A DNA stretch of 41,607 bases, taken from positions 1 to 41,607 of IMG/VR virus record IMGVR_UViG_3300043772_000697. One strand, written 5' to 3'. The notes below the pieces were generated by a model. It saw only the letters and a program-made list of their open reading frames with translations. It was not told the DNA's origin and did not search any database. Position 1 is the first letter of the stretch; each line of letters begins with the position of its first letter. Of the stretch, positions 1-6,618 are shown piece after piece. The position numbers and the translations under genes were made by a program. The DNA is from a virus.

Positions 1-361
1 AAAGAGCGCTCAGCACTCTTGGCCACGCCGGACTTCTCCACTTCGCGGGAGAGGTCACGCACCAGGCCTGCCTCGCGGCTGGACCAGTCGCCGGTCAGCA
101 TCGCGCGGATGCCGGCGGTGATGCTGTAGGAGGCGCGCTCCTGAGAGGCCATCTCAACAGGGGCCACGGTCTCGACGGGCTTGATGCCCAGCTTGTCGAG
201 CACGGCAGCGCGGGCCTCATCGAGGCTGCGGCCGCCTTCGATCAGCTGGCGGCCGAGGTCGGCCATGTTGTGCTTCTCAGTCAGGGCAGAGATGCCGGCA
301 ATGCGAGCGCGCTCAGCCTTCGCAGCCTCGGCAGCCGCTTCAGCCCGCACCGCTGAGATGT
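1..361. repeat. Terminal redundancy, left copy
   Basis: These 361 bases match 41247-41607 with 12 mismatches by eye (left positions 3, 12, 14, 15, 16, 42, 45, 57, 65, 69, 186, 234). Both copies read the same frame of the capsid gene. Most differences are silent; two neighbouring codons change Thr-Thr to Ser-Ala. This is what an overlapping circular contig assembled from a mixed phage population would look like. True terminal repeats are less likely, because the overlap falls inside one gene and differs between copies. Confidence 0.9.
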
Positions 362-923
362 CAGGGGTGTTGTCCATCGGAACCTCAGGTTCTGGTTGGG
401 GGGTTGGAGATGCGGCGGGGGCCGCAGGTTGAGCGTCGAGAGCACGCCCGACGCCGACCGTTGGGTCTGCAGGTATGCTAACCACGCTCACTTCGTAGGG
501 ACTCCAGCGAGTCGCCACGAAGTCGCCAGTGCCGCGCTGCTCCATGTCTTCTATCTGGTAGCCGAAGCTCACGTTTCGCAGCACGCCGTCTTTGACATCA
601 GCCAGCACTTCCTGAGCGAAGCTATTACGGCTGAAGCGCACGCTGACGTAGCCGCGCTTTTTCTTGCCATCAATCCACGCGCGCTCGACTACACCCACCA
701 CCTTGTTGGGGTCGTGGTTGAACAGCAGCGGCGCGGAATCGTTGAGGCGTGCCAGGTCGGCAGCCTCGCGATCGTGGCTCAGCACTTCGTTGCCGAAGTA
801 GCGGGCCACGGGGAATTCGGAACTGAAGGGGAACTCAATGGTGCGCTCGTCTTCGCCGACCTGAAAGTCAGCTACCTCGGCGCGCTTCAGGAGCTGCCCT
901 TCGAGATCACGCGATAGGTCCAT
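1..923 (-). CDS. Prohead protease / major capsid fusion, N-terminal part (runs off the left edge)
   Basis: The frame starts at ATG 923 with GAGGA about 6-8 bases upstream, overlaps the portal stop by 17 bp and stays open to base 1. Through the terminal overlap it continues in frame into 40280-41607, giving one protein of about 629 residues. Residues 1-160 are an HK97-type prohead protease: LLFNHDP (His70), RNVSFGY (Ser119) and SPYEVSVVS (Glu144) are the likely catalytic residues. A Pro/Ala-rich linker (about 165-185) leads into the charged helical delta-like segment and the capsid domain. It should cleave itself and the scaffold segment during prohead maturation. In lambda and HK97 the protease and capsid protein are separate genes, so this is a single-chain version. 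There is no separate scaffold gene. Confidence 0.93.
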   Translation of the reverse strand, partial: MDLSRDLEGQLLKRAEVADFQVGEDERTIEFPFSSEFPVARYFGNEVLSHDREAADLARLNDSAPLLFNHDPNKVVGVVERAWIDGKKKRGYVSVRFSRNSFAQEVLADVKDGVLRNVSFGYQIEDMEQRGTGDFVATRWSPYEVSVVSIPADPTVGVGRALDAQPAAPAASPTPQPEPEVPMDNTPDISAVRAEAAAEAAKAERARIAGISALTEKHNMADLGRQLIEGGRSLDEARAAVLDKLGIKPVETVAPVEMASQERASYSITAGIRAMLTGDWSSREAGLVRDLSREVEKSGVAKSAERS

Positions 924-2499
924 CGGTGTCCTCAGTGTCATCTTCCCCATTATCGTCGCCTGCGTCCGAGTCACTGGCCGGGTCCATCTCCTCGGCCTGA
1001 TCCTCCGCCACGTCGCCGGCCTGCTGCGTGCCAGCCGCGTTCACCTCGTGAGGGTCGGTGTCAAACGTCAGATCGAGCTCGTCAGCCAGCTGCAGCTCGG
1101 CGGCCCTGGCCACCATCAGCTCCTCGAGGTCGCCGCCCTGCTCGGCCACCACCTCGCCCAGCGTCTTGAAGCCGCAGCGCACCGCGTCCTTGTAGGCCTG
1201 CACTTCTTTGGCCGGATCCACCCATGCCCAACCGCGTGGCATCCAGCGGATCGCGCGGTAGCGCTCGGGGTCGGTCTCGTAGAACGGCAGCCCCAGCGCA
1301 CCGCTGAGCACCGCCATCTCCAGCCAAGCCTCGAAGACCAGCTGGTGAAAGTTCTCGATCAGGTACTGCTGCAGCGCGCGCCAGTGGTCGCGATCCTCGA
1401 GCAGACTCAGCCGGCTGCTGCTGTAGTTCGTCTGGCTGAAGTCGCGGCTCACGCTCTCGTAGGAGCAGCCCAAGCCCGCCGCCATCGCCCGCAGCATCGC
1501 CCGCAGGAACGGCTCGAACTGCCCATCCGGTGCATCAAGCGATGGCACCGTCACCTTCTCGCCAGGCGCCAGATACTTGAACACGCCGGGCTCGAAGTTC
1601 GAGACCCGCTCGCCGTCCACCACTTCATCGCCCAACAGCTCGCCCTCGGGGCTCTCGATGAAGCCCATGAGCGCGCTCGAGGCCCGCGCGCGGATTACCT
1701 CCGCCTCCTCGTAGCCCTGCAGGTGGTGCAGCCGCTGGATCGCAGTTGCCAGCCACGGCACGCCACGGGTCTGGCCCGGCCGGTCCATTAGGTAGAGGTG
1801 GATGATCTCCGAAGCCGGGATCAGCTGGTGCCGCGGGCCGGGTTGACCCTGGAACGGCGCATCGCCGGGGTGCTTCTTGAGGAACGCATACTGCACCGGC
1901 CGGCCCCAGCGGTCGCACTCGACGCCCATGCGCCACTCATTGCCGTCGATCGTGCTCTTGCCCGTGTAGGTGTCATCGAGCAGATCTGACTCGATCACCT
2001 CAAGCGCAAACGGCACCTTGCCGCCGCCAAACGGCTGCCGCACCTTGCGGATGAACACCTCACCCGACTCGGCCATCGCGCCGATCACCAGCCGCTCCAA
2101 GTCGTGCCAACTCAGCCGGCCGCCGGTGTGGCAGTGCTGTTTCTTGCTCCAGACCTTCCAAGCGCTCTCGATCGCGTCATTGACCTGCGCATCCAGCCGC
2201 CCGCCGCCGCGCACCATCCGCACCTGCGCCTGCATCTTGATGCCGGTGCCGATCACGTTGTTTTTCACAGCGCGGATCGCCTGCCGCGCGTAGTCGTTGT
2301 CGCGCACCAGCTGGCGCGAGCGGTTCCGCAGCCGCGGCAGGCTGCCCTTGATCTCAGCGTCGGCGCTGGTGCGGGCCGTCACCCAGTCGCTGGTGAGTCG
2401 GCTCACCATCGCGCCTTGGTACATCCGCCGCAGTGGTGCAGGCGTGGCCTCGGGGGCGCCGCGTTGCAGCCAGCCGAGGATCGAGGATCGGATGCCCAT
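907..2499 (-). CDS. Portal protein (lambda gpB family)
   Basis: 530 aa. It forms the dodecameric ring at the head vertex through which DNA enters and leaves, and on which the head is built. The N-terminal part with ARTSADAEI and RLRNRSRQLVRDNDYARQAI, then NNVIGTGIKMQAQ, is typical of lambda-family portals, as is the middle (MAESGEVFIRK, DRPGQTRGVPWLA). The C-terminus is very acidic (Asp/Glu run, last 40 residues). The ATG overlaps the stop of the W-like gene by one base (TGATG), and its own stop overlaps the protease/capsid gene, so the head genes are translationally coupled. The length agrees with lambda gpB (533 aa). Confidence 0.95.
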   Translation of the reverse strand: MGIRSSILGWLQRGAPEATPAPLRRMYQGAMVSRLTSDWVTARTSADAEIKGSLPRLRNRSRQLVRDNDYARQAIRAVKNNVIGTGIKMQAQVRMVRGGGRLDAQVNDAIESAWKVWSKKQHCHTGGRLSWHDLERLVIGAMAESGEVFIRKVRQPFGGGKVPFALEVIESDLLDDTYTGKSTIDGNEWRMGVECDRWGRPVQYAFLKKHPGDAPFQGQPGPRHQLIPASEIIHLYLMDRPGQTRGVPWLATAIQRLHHLQGYEEAEVIRARASSALMGFIESPEGELLGDEVVDGERVSNFEPGVFKYLAPGEKVTVPSLDAPDGQFEPFLRAMLRAMAAGLGCSYESVSRDFSQTNYSSSRLSLLEDRDHWRALQQYLIENFHQLVFEAWLEMAVLSGALGLPFYETDPERYRAIRWMPRGWAWVDPAKEVQAYKDAVRCGFKTLGEVVAEQGGDLEELMVARAAELQLADELDLTFDTDPHEVNAAGTQQAGDVAEDQAEEMDPASDSDAGDDNGEDDTEDTDGPIA

Positions 2500-3071
2500 C
2501 AGAAGCGCACGTAGAGGTTGTGAGGATTGCCGAGGCCATTGGCCTGCAGCTGCGCGGCCTGTTCGCGCTTCACGCTTGCCTTCAGACTAGATTCCAGCGC
2601 CAGCAGGTCAGACAGCTCCATCTTCTTGAGCCGCCGGTTGCCGATCGTGTACTCAGCCACCGCGCCACCCGCGACCATCGCGCGGATCGCACCCTGCACT
2701 GCTTCGAGATCCTTCTGCGCCTGGCTCCGGCCGTCGAACGCGCCAGGTGTGCCCGTGTAGCTCAGCGCAGGCAGCACATCGAGCTGCCCGGCGCCAAGCG
2801 TCACATGCACACCGCTCTTGCGCGCCTCGGCCTGCCAGAACCATGTGCCTGCATCAAACGCCGCGCTGGTCGCCTGCGAGATGGTGAACTCCCACCCAGT
2901 GCCATAGGCCGTGCCGGTCACCGTGGCGCCTTCGCTCGCGGTGTTGGTGCGCAGGTAGTAGTGCAGCGTCCAGCCACCGCCGCTGTCGATCGCGTTCCCA
3001 AGGTTGTCGCGGCCCGCAACGTCCCGCCACTTCACCGTGTCACCGGCTCTGATCTGCGCAGGGATGTTCAC
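2499..3071 (-). CDS. Ig-like + gpW-like head-tail joining protein
   Basis: 190 aa from a GTG start. The last 50 or so residues (NRRLKKMELSDLLALESSL, then KREQ and a short Asn/Pro tail) resemble lambda gpW, which plugs the portal after packaging, and the gene lies between terminase and portal exactly as W does. The first 110 residues are beta-rich (WTLHYYLRTN, GTGWEFTISQ, GTWFWQAEA) and look like a small immunoglobulin-like domain; lambda gpW (68 aa) has none. I infer a head-completion protein carrying an extra surface domain. Calling the C-terminus gpW-like rests on position and a short similarity, so it is probable and not certain. Confidence 0.65.
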   Translation of the reverse strand: MNIPAQIRAGDTVKWRDVAGRDNLGNAIDSGGGWTLHYYLRTNTASEGATVTGTAYGTGWEFTISQATSAAFDAGTWFWQAEARKSGVHVTLGAGQLDVLPALSYTGTPGAFDGRSQAQKDLEAVQGAIRAMVAGGAVAEYTIGNRRLKKMELSDLLALESSLKASVKREQAAQLQANGLGNPHNLYVRF

Positions 3072-3075
3072 GGCT

Positions 3076-4950
3076 TCACCAGTTGCGGACGAATGCCGAC
3101 GCCGCGGCTTTCTCCGATCTTAGGCGCGGCTTGCGTGCCCCGGCATCCGGTTTCTCCAGACGCTTCTCCAGCTGATCCCAAATTGTTCTGCGGTCGTACC
3201 GCTGATACAGCCGATGTACCGCTGCATACGCATAGACCAGACAGTCCAGTGCTTCGTTCCGCGCGCTTGGTTTCTTCACCCATTCGCGGACCGGGAAGCC
3301 CTTCACGTACCGCAGCGCCTGCTTCTCTGCCGTCAGCTGCTCGAAATACTCACTCCCGGTCTGCGCATGGAAGTGCAGGTAGCCCGGCCCGCGTTCGTTG
3401 TGCTTCAGCCTTCCGAACAGCGTCGTCTTCACCGTGTCACCACCCACCGGGAACACCTGCGCGCCCCGCTTCAGCGTGCGGCCCTGCGCGCTGATGTCCA
3501 CCTTGCTGGCCTTGCCGATCGGCGGCTTGCCCCGCTGGCTCTGGCCCTTGATCGCGATCACGCCCACCGCCTGCCGCTCCCGCGCGTACTGGTACACCTC
3601 CGCCGTTGCGTGGCCGCCCGAGTCGATCGCCACCACGTCCGCCCGCAGCTTCGCCCCATTCACGTGCTCCCAGTCGTGCAGCACCAGCAGGTCCAGCTGC
3701 TTCCACACCTCGGGCCGGCATGGGTCGCCAAAGATCTCCTGGTGGTCGATCAGCCAGCCCTCCTCCTCGCGGCCCCACGCCCACACGCTCACCGCCAGGC
3801 GATCGCCCGCGCTGCCGCCGCCGCCCTGCACGTCCACGCCGATCGTCACCGCCAGCGCGCCCTCCGGCAGTCGGCCCGCCGCATACGGCTCGCACCGCTC
3901 CAGCAGCGCATCCGCGCTCACCTTGCTGGCGAAGTCCTCCTCCCACGTCTCGGCCAGCCGCGTGTTGACGAAGCTCTTCAGCATCGGCGCATCGGCCTTC
4001 GCCCTCAGGAAGTCGTCCACCATGTCGGCCCAGCTCAGCCAGCCCAGCGGGCTGTAGAGCCCCGACAGCTGGAAGCCGGCCGTCTTGCCATCGCTTGGTG
4101 CCGTCGCGCGCCACTCGCCCTTGCGCAACATGGCCGGCTTGTGGATCTCGGCGAAGCGCTCATGGCAGTGGTCGCACTCATAGGCCGCCGTCGCCGGGTC
4201 GTTCTTCTCCCACTTCAGCTGCGGCCACTTCAGCCACTGCATCGCGCCACAGCTCGGGCACGGCACATAGAAGCGCCGCTGATCGCTGCGCTGAAACTCC
4301 GCCTCGATCCGGCTGAAGTCCTTCACGGTCGGCGTGCTGGTGAGCAGGATCTTCCGCCGCGCGAACGTGGTCGCCCGCTTCTCAGCCAGGCTCACCGGAT
4401 CGCCCTCGCCGTCCACGTCCAGCGGGAAAGCATCCACCTCATCGCAGAAGATGTAGCGGCACGGCGTCGAGCGCAGGCCCGTCGCCGAGTTGGCCCCGGT
4501 CAGCAGCATCATCCCGCCGGGGAACTCCTTCGAGAACATCGTGTTGCCCGAGTCCCTCGAGCGACTCGGTGCGATCTTCTCCGCCAGCACCGGCGTCTCA
4601 GTCACCAGGCTCTCCAGCCGCTGTTTGCTCAGCCGCTTCGCCATCTCCACCGTGGGCTGCACCAGCAGCATCGGCCCCGGCGCGTGCGCAATCACGTAGC
4701 CCAGCCAGTTCGAACCGCTCTCGGTCTTGCCGGTCTGCGCCGCAAACATCATCACCACCCGCTGCACCGTGCTGGTGGTGCTCAGGCAGTCCATCGGCTC
4801 GCGCAGGTACGGCGTCCTATTCGTCCGCCATGGCCCCGGCTCAGCGCTTGCCTTGCTGCTCAGCCGCCGGTGCTTGTCCGCCCACTCGCTCACCGTCAGC
4901 GGTGGCTCCGGCCGCAGGCCATCCATGAACGCATCGCGCCACACCGTCAC
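3076..4950 (-). CDS. Terminase large subunit (lambda gpA family)
   Basis: 624 aa from a GTG start that overlaps the small-subunit stop (GTGA). It is the packaging motor ATPase plus the nuclease that cuts concatemers. The ATPase has a Walker A-like AAQTGKTE (residues 70-77) and Walker B YIFCDEVD (166-173). Two CxxC pairs (CPSC 231-234, CDHC 259-262) form a zinc finger as in other gpA proteins. The nuclease half has acidic residues in IGVDVQGGG (Asp373), AIDSGGHAT (Asp443) and NEALDCLVYAY (Asp569). Length and order match lambda gpA (641 aa). A gpA-type enzyme implies cos-type packaging, though no cos site is proven. Confidence 0.96.
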   Translation of the reverse strand: MTVWRDAFMDGLRPEPPLTVSEWADKHRRLSSKASAEPGPWRTNRTPYLREPMDCLSTTSTVQRVVMMFAAQTGKTESGSNWLGYVIAHAPGPMLLVQPTVEMAKRLSKQRLESLVTETPVLAEKIAPSRSRDSGNTMFSKEFPGGMMLLTGANSATGLRSTPCRYIFCDEVDAFPLDVDGEGDPVSLAEKRATTFARRKILLTSTPTVKDFSRIEAEFQRSDQRRFYVPCPSCGAMQWLKWPQLKWEKNDPATAAYECDHCHERFAEIHKPAMLRKGEWRATAPSDGKTAGFQLSGLYSPLGWLSWADMVDDFLRAKADAPMLKSFVNTRLAETWEEDFASKVSADALLERCEPYAAGRLPEGALAVTIGVDVQGGGGSAGDRLAVSVWAWGREEEGWLIDHQEIFGDPCRPEVWKQLDLLVLHDWEHVNGAKLRADVVAIDSGGHATAEVYQYARERQAVGVIAIKGQSQRGKPPIGKASKVDISAQGRTLKRGAQVFPVGGDTVKTTLFGRLKHNERGPGYLHFHAQTGSEYFEQLTAEKQALRYVKGFPVREWVKKPSARNEALDCLVYAYAAVHRLYQRYDRRTIWDQLEKRLEKPDAGARKPRLRSEKAAASAFVRNW

Positions 4951-5480
4951 TGCGCCACCTCCTGCAGCGACAGCAGCGCATCACGGTGCTCATCGCTCAG
5001 CAGCTGGTGGATCACCGCCGGATCGGTCTCGCCCGCCAGCTGGTGGCTCAGCCGATCGGCCAGGTTCGAGAGCGCCTCGCGGATGCTCCGGCCCACCTGG
5101 AACGCGTCCTTCTTTACCTCCTCGGCTGGCACCAGCTCGCGACGCTGCTGCGCCACCTGCAGCTTGCTGAGCTCGGCCTGGTAGTGCTCCCGCCGTGCCC
5201 GGCTCTCATTCAGCTCGGGGATCGCATCATCGGGCAGGGCCTCGATCGCGCGCTTCAGCTCCACCGGCGTGCGCGCCTCGATCGGGTCGGCGTGGCTCAC
5301 CTTCGCGTTATGCGTGGCCTTCGTGTTCCGGTTCCACAGCTCGAGCGCCTGGTCCCGGTCCAGCCATCGCTTGCCATCCTTCTCGACCACCGCCGCTGCA
5401 ATGCGTGACTTGCTCGCCGCCGTTACGGTTCCCTTCGCGCAGCCCTTGATCGCTGCGAACTCGCTGAAGGTGACTAGCAA
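4947..5480 (-). CDS. Terminase small subunit (Nu1-like)
   Basis: 177 aa. The only in-frame start after an upstream stop is TTG at 5480, with AAGAGG about 12 bases before it. The N-terminus (VTFSEFAAIKGCAKGTVTAAS) is a winged helix-turn-helix of the gpNu1 kind that would bind the packaging site. The middle is a charged coiled coil (RARREHYQAELSKLQVAQQR) and the C-terminal third (VGRSIREALSNLADRLSHQL) is the helical part that contacts the large subunit. It is the first gene after the G-rich non-coding block, as Nu1 is after cos. Confidence 0.88.
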   Translation of the reverse strand: MLVTFSEFAAIKGCAKGTVTAASKSRIAAAVVEKDGKRWLDRDQALELWNRNTKATHNAKVSHADPIEARTPVELKRAIEALPDDAIPELNESRARREHYQAELSKLQVAQQRRELVPAEEVKKDAFQVGRSIREALSNLADRLSHQLAGETDPAVIHQLLSDEHRDALLSLQEVAQ

Positions 5481-5684
5481 GCTGTTGCAGCCTCTTGTTC
5501 GGTCTAAATGTTAGTGAAGTATTGAACTATCAAACACGTGAGGAGGTCTATGGGTGTCAACTTACCGGAAATTACCGTTTAAGACCCGTGAGACCTGACG
5601 CTAGCCGTAGCGCGGGGTCGCGAAACACCCGCGGCCAGGGGCGGGGGAAGGACCCGCGACCCGCAGGGGGGGGCAGGGGGGGGC
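5481..5684. other. Non-coding block in the cos position: candidate packaging site
   Basis: 204 bases with no convincing gene, directly upstream of TerS. Structure seen: TTACCG twice, at 5562-5567 and 5572-5577 (10-bp spacing, one helical turn); CGTGAG twice, at 5537-5542 and 5587-5592 (50-bp spacing); a small hairpin CGCTA/TAGCG at 5599-5612; a long inverted repeat, GCGGGGTCGCG at 5612-5622 against CGCGACCCGC at 5655-5664 (one bulged base); then tandem CAGGGGGGGG at 5664-5683. Phased repeats next to a GC-rich dyad are what a terminase-binding plus nicking site would look like. The minus strand has TCGCGGGT, also present at lambda cosN, but eight bases could match by chance. Confidence 0.45.
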
Positions 5685-5697
5685 TCACCGGCCCCCC
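5638..5697 (+). repeat. G-run cluster (possible G-quadruplex)
   Basis: Runs of 4, 5, 8 and 8 G on the plus strand at 5638-5641, 5643-5647, 5666-5673 and 5676-5683; the two G8 runs belong to a perfect tandem CAGGGGGGGG. A C6 run at 5692-5697 could pair with either G8. Four G-runs can in principle fold into a quadruplex, although one loop is about 18 bases. Long homopolymers are also assembly-prone, so the exact run lengths should be treated with care. Confidence 0.55.
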
Positions 5698-6416
5698 AGG
5701 CGCCTGACCAGCTCGGCCTGCACTGAGGCCCGCACCTGGGCAGGCCAGGCCTGCTCGAAGCCCTGGCGCAGCACCTGAGGCACGGGGAACTGCTGGCGCC
5801 TCTGCTTCGGGTTGGGGTCGATGGTGAACAGCCGGCGCGTGGTGCTCTCCAGCGTGGAGGTACGGCCGAGGAAGCCCTCCTTTCGCTCGAACACGGCCTT
5901 GACGCTGCTGCCCCGCTTGACCGGGCCGATGAAGTATTGCCCGCCGCCCTGGCGTGCGCCGCTGAGGATGGTGGCGTACTTGCTGAGCGGCACGTTGCCG
6001 GCGCTGTTCAGCAGGCCCGAGCCCTTGGCTGGCACCAGCACGGCGCCGCGTGCCTCGCGGGCGATCTTGGTGGCGGCGAGGTCAGCGGCCTTGAGCTGGG
6101 GGGTGGTGCCCTTGACGATCGGCTGGAGGTAGCGGCCAGCGGGGTTGCCGCGGCCTTGGGCATTGGACTTGAAGCCCACCTCGGCGGTGAGGTCGTTGGC
6201 CTTGGCGAAGCGCACGTAGGTGCCGTTGAGCGTCCAGCGGGTGGGCTGGTCGATGTAGCGGGGGGTGGCCTGCTTCAGCGCAGCCTGTGCAGCCTGAGCG
6301 GCGCCTGTGAGCGCCTTGGCGGCGGCGAAGCGCAGGTTCTGGTCTGTGAGCAGCCGAACGCGGCTGTCGAGCCTCTGAAGGGCTCCTGAGTCGAGGTCGA
6401 TGCGGACGGTGGCCAT
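5685..6416 (-). CDS. Phage structural-type protein (possible minor tail/neck protein)
   Basis: About 243 aa from ATG 6416 (MATVRIDLDSG). A frame-open extension to 6527 adds 37 low-quality residues that run into the promoter region, so I prefer 6416. It has a helical Ala-rich N-terminus (FAAAKALTGAAQAAQAAL), then TPRYIDQPTRWTLNGTYV and GNPAGRYLQPIV, a signature I associate with small phage proteins found beside head-tail genes and with gpZ/gp10-like minor tail proteins. No enzyme motif is visible. It lies upstream of terminase, away from the other tail genes, and seems to have its own promoter (see 6451-6479). Confidence 0.6.
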   Translation of the reverse strand: MATVRIDLDSGALQRLDSRVRLLTDQNLRFAAAKALTGAAQAAQAALKQATPRYIDQPTRWTLNGTYVRFAKANDLTAEVGFKSNAQGRGNPAGRYLQPIVKGTTPQLKAADLAATKIAREARGAVLVPAKGSGLLNSAGNVPLSKYATILSGARQGGGQYFIGPVKRGSSVKAVFERKEGFLGRTSTLESTTRRLFTIDPNPKQRRQQFPVPQVLRQGFEQAWPAQVRASVQAELVRRLGGR

Positions 6417-6618
6417 GCGCCAAGGGTAGGGCGGGAGCCGCTGGTGGTCGATCGAAATGGCGGTAAGGGCTCCTGTCAACCTTCCAACCACGCCAACGTT
6501 GCCCCTATAGCTCCTTTTTCCCTGCACCCTCTCTCTATTCTATAGAATACTACTAAGGTTAGAAGGTTAGAGAGGATAGGAGACCCCTTGAAGTAACAGG
6601 GATTTTTGCCTTCCAACC
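6417..6618. promoter_or_regulatory. AT-rich intergenic island with palindrome and repeats
   Basis: 202 bases without a gene. They hold a perfect 14-bp palindrome TATTCTATAGAATA (6536-6549) and a tandem 8-mer AAGGTTAG twice (6555-6570). The 10-mer CCTTCCAACC occurs at 6480-6489 and 6609-6618, and a third time at 6656-6665 inside the primase gene. The local AT content is far above the surrounding sequence. This looks like a control region for the leftward late genes, with the palindrome or the 10-mers as possible protein-binding sites. Confidence 0.5.
6451..6479 (-). promoter_or_regulatory. Candidate leftward promoter
   Basis: On the minus strand a perfect -35 TTGACA (6479-6474) is followed by a 17-base spacer and TTCGAT (6456-6451), a 3/6 match to the -10 consensus. 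Transcription would start near 6443, about 27 bases before ATG 6416, and could run through the terminase and head genes. The -10 is weak, so an activator may be needed. Confidence 0.35.

Noticed and set aside
1-361. Defined terminal repeats of a linear virion genome
   Set aside because: The repeat is internal to one gene and the copies differ at 12 sites; true terminal repeats are identical.
396-917. Plus-strand frame of 173 codons
   Set aside because: Shadow of the protease part of the fusion, which carries the catalytic motifs on the minus strand.
3214-5184. Long plus-strand reading frame (656 codons) across terminase
   Set aside because: Antisense to TerL/TerS, rich in His/Arg/Leu/Ala, as expected of a high-GC shadow; no domain is seen.
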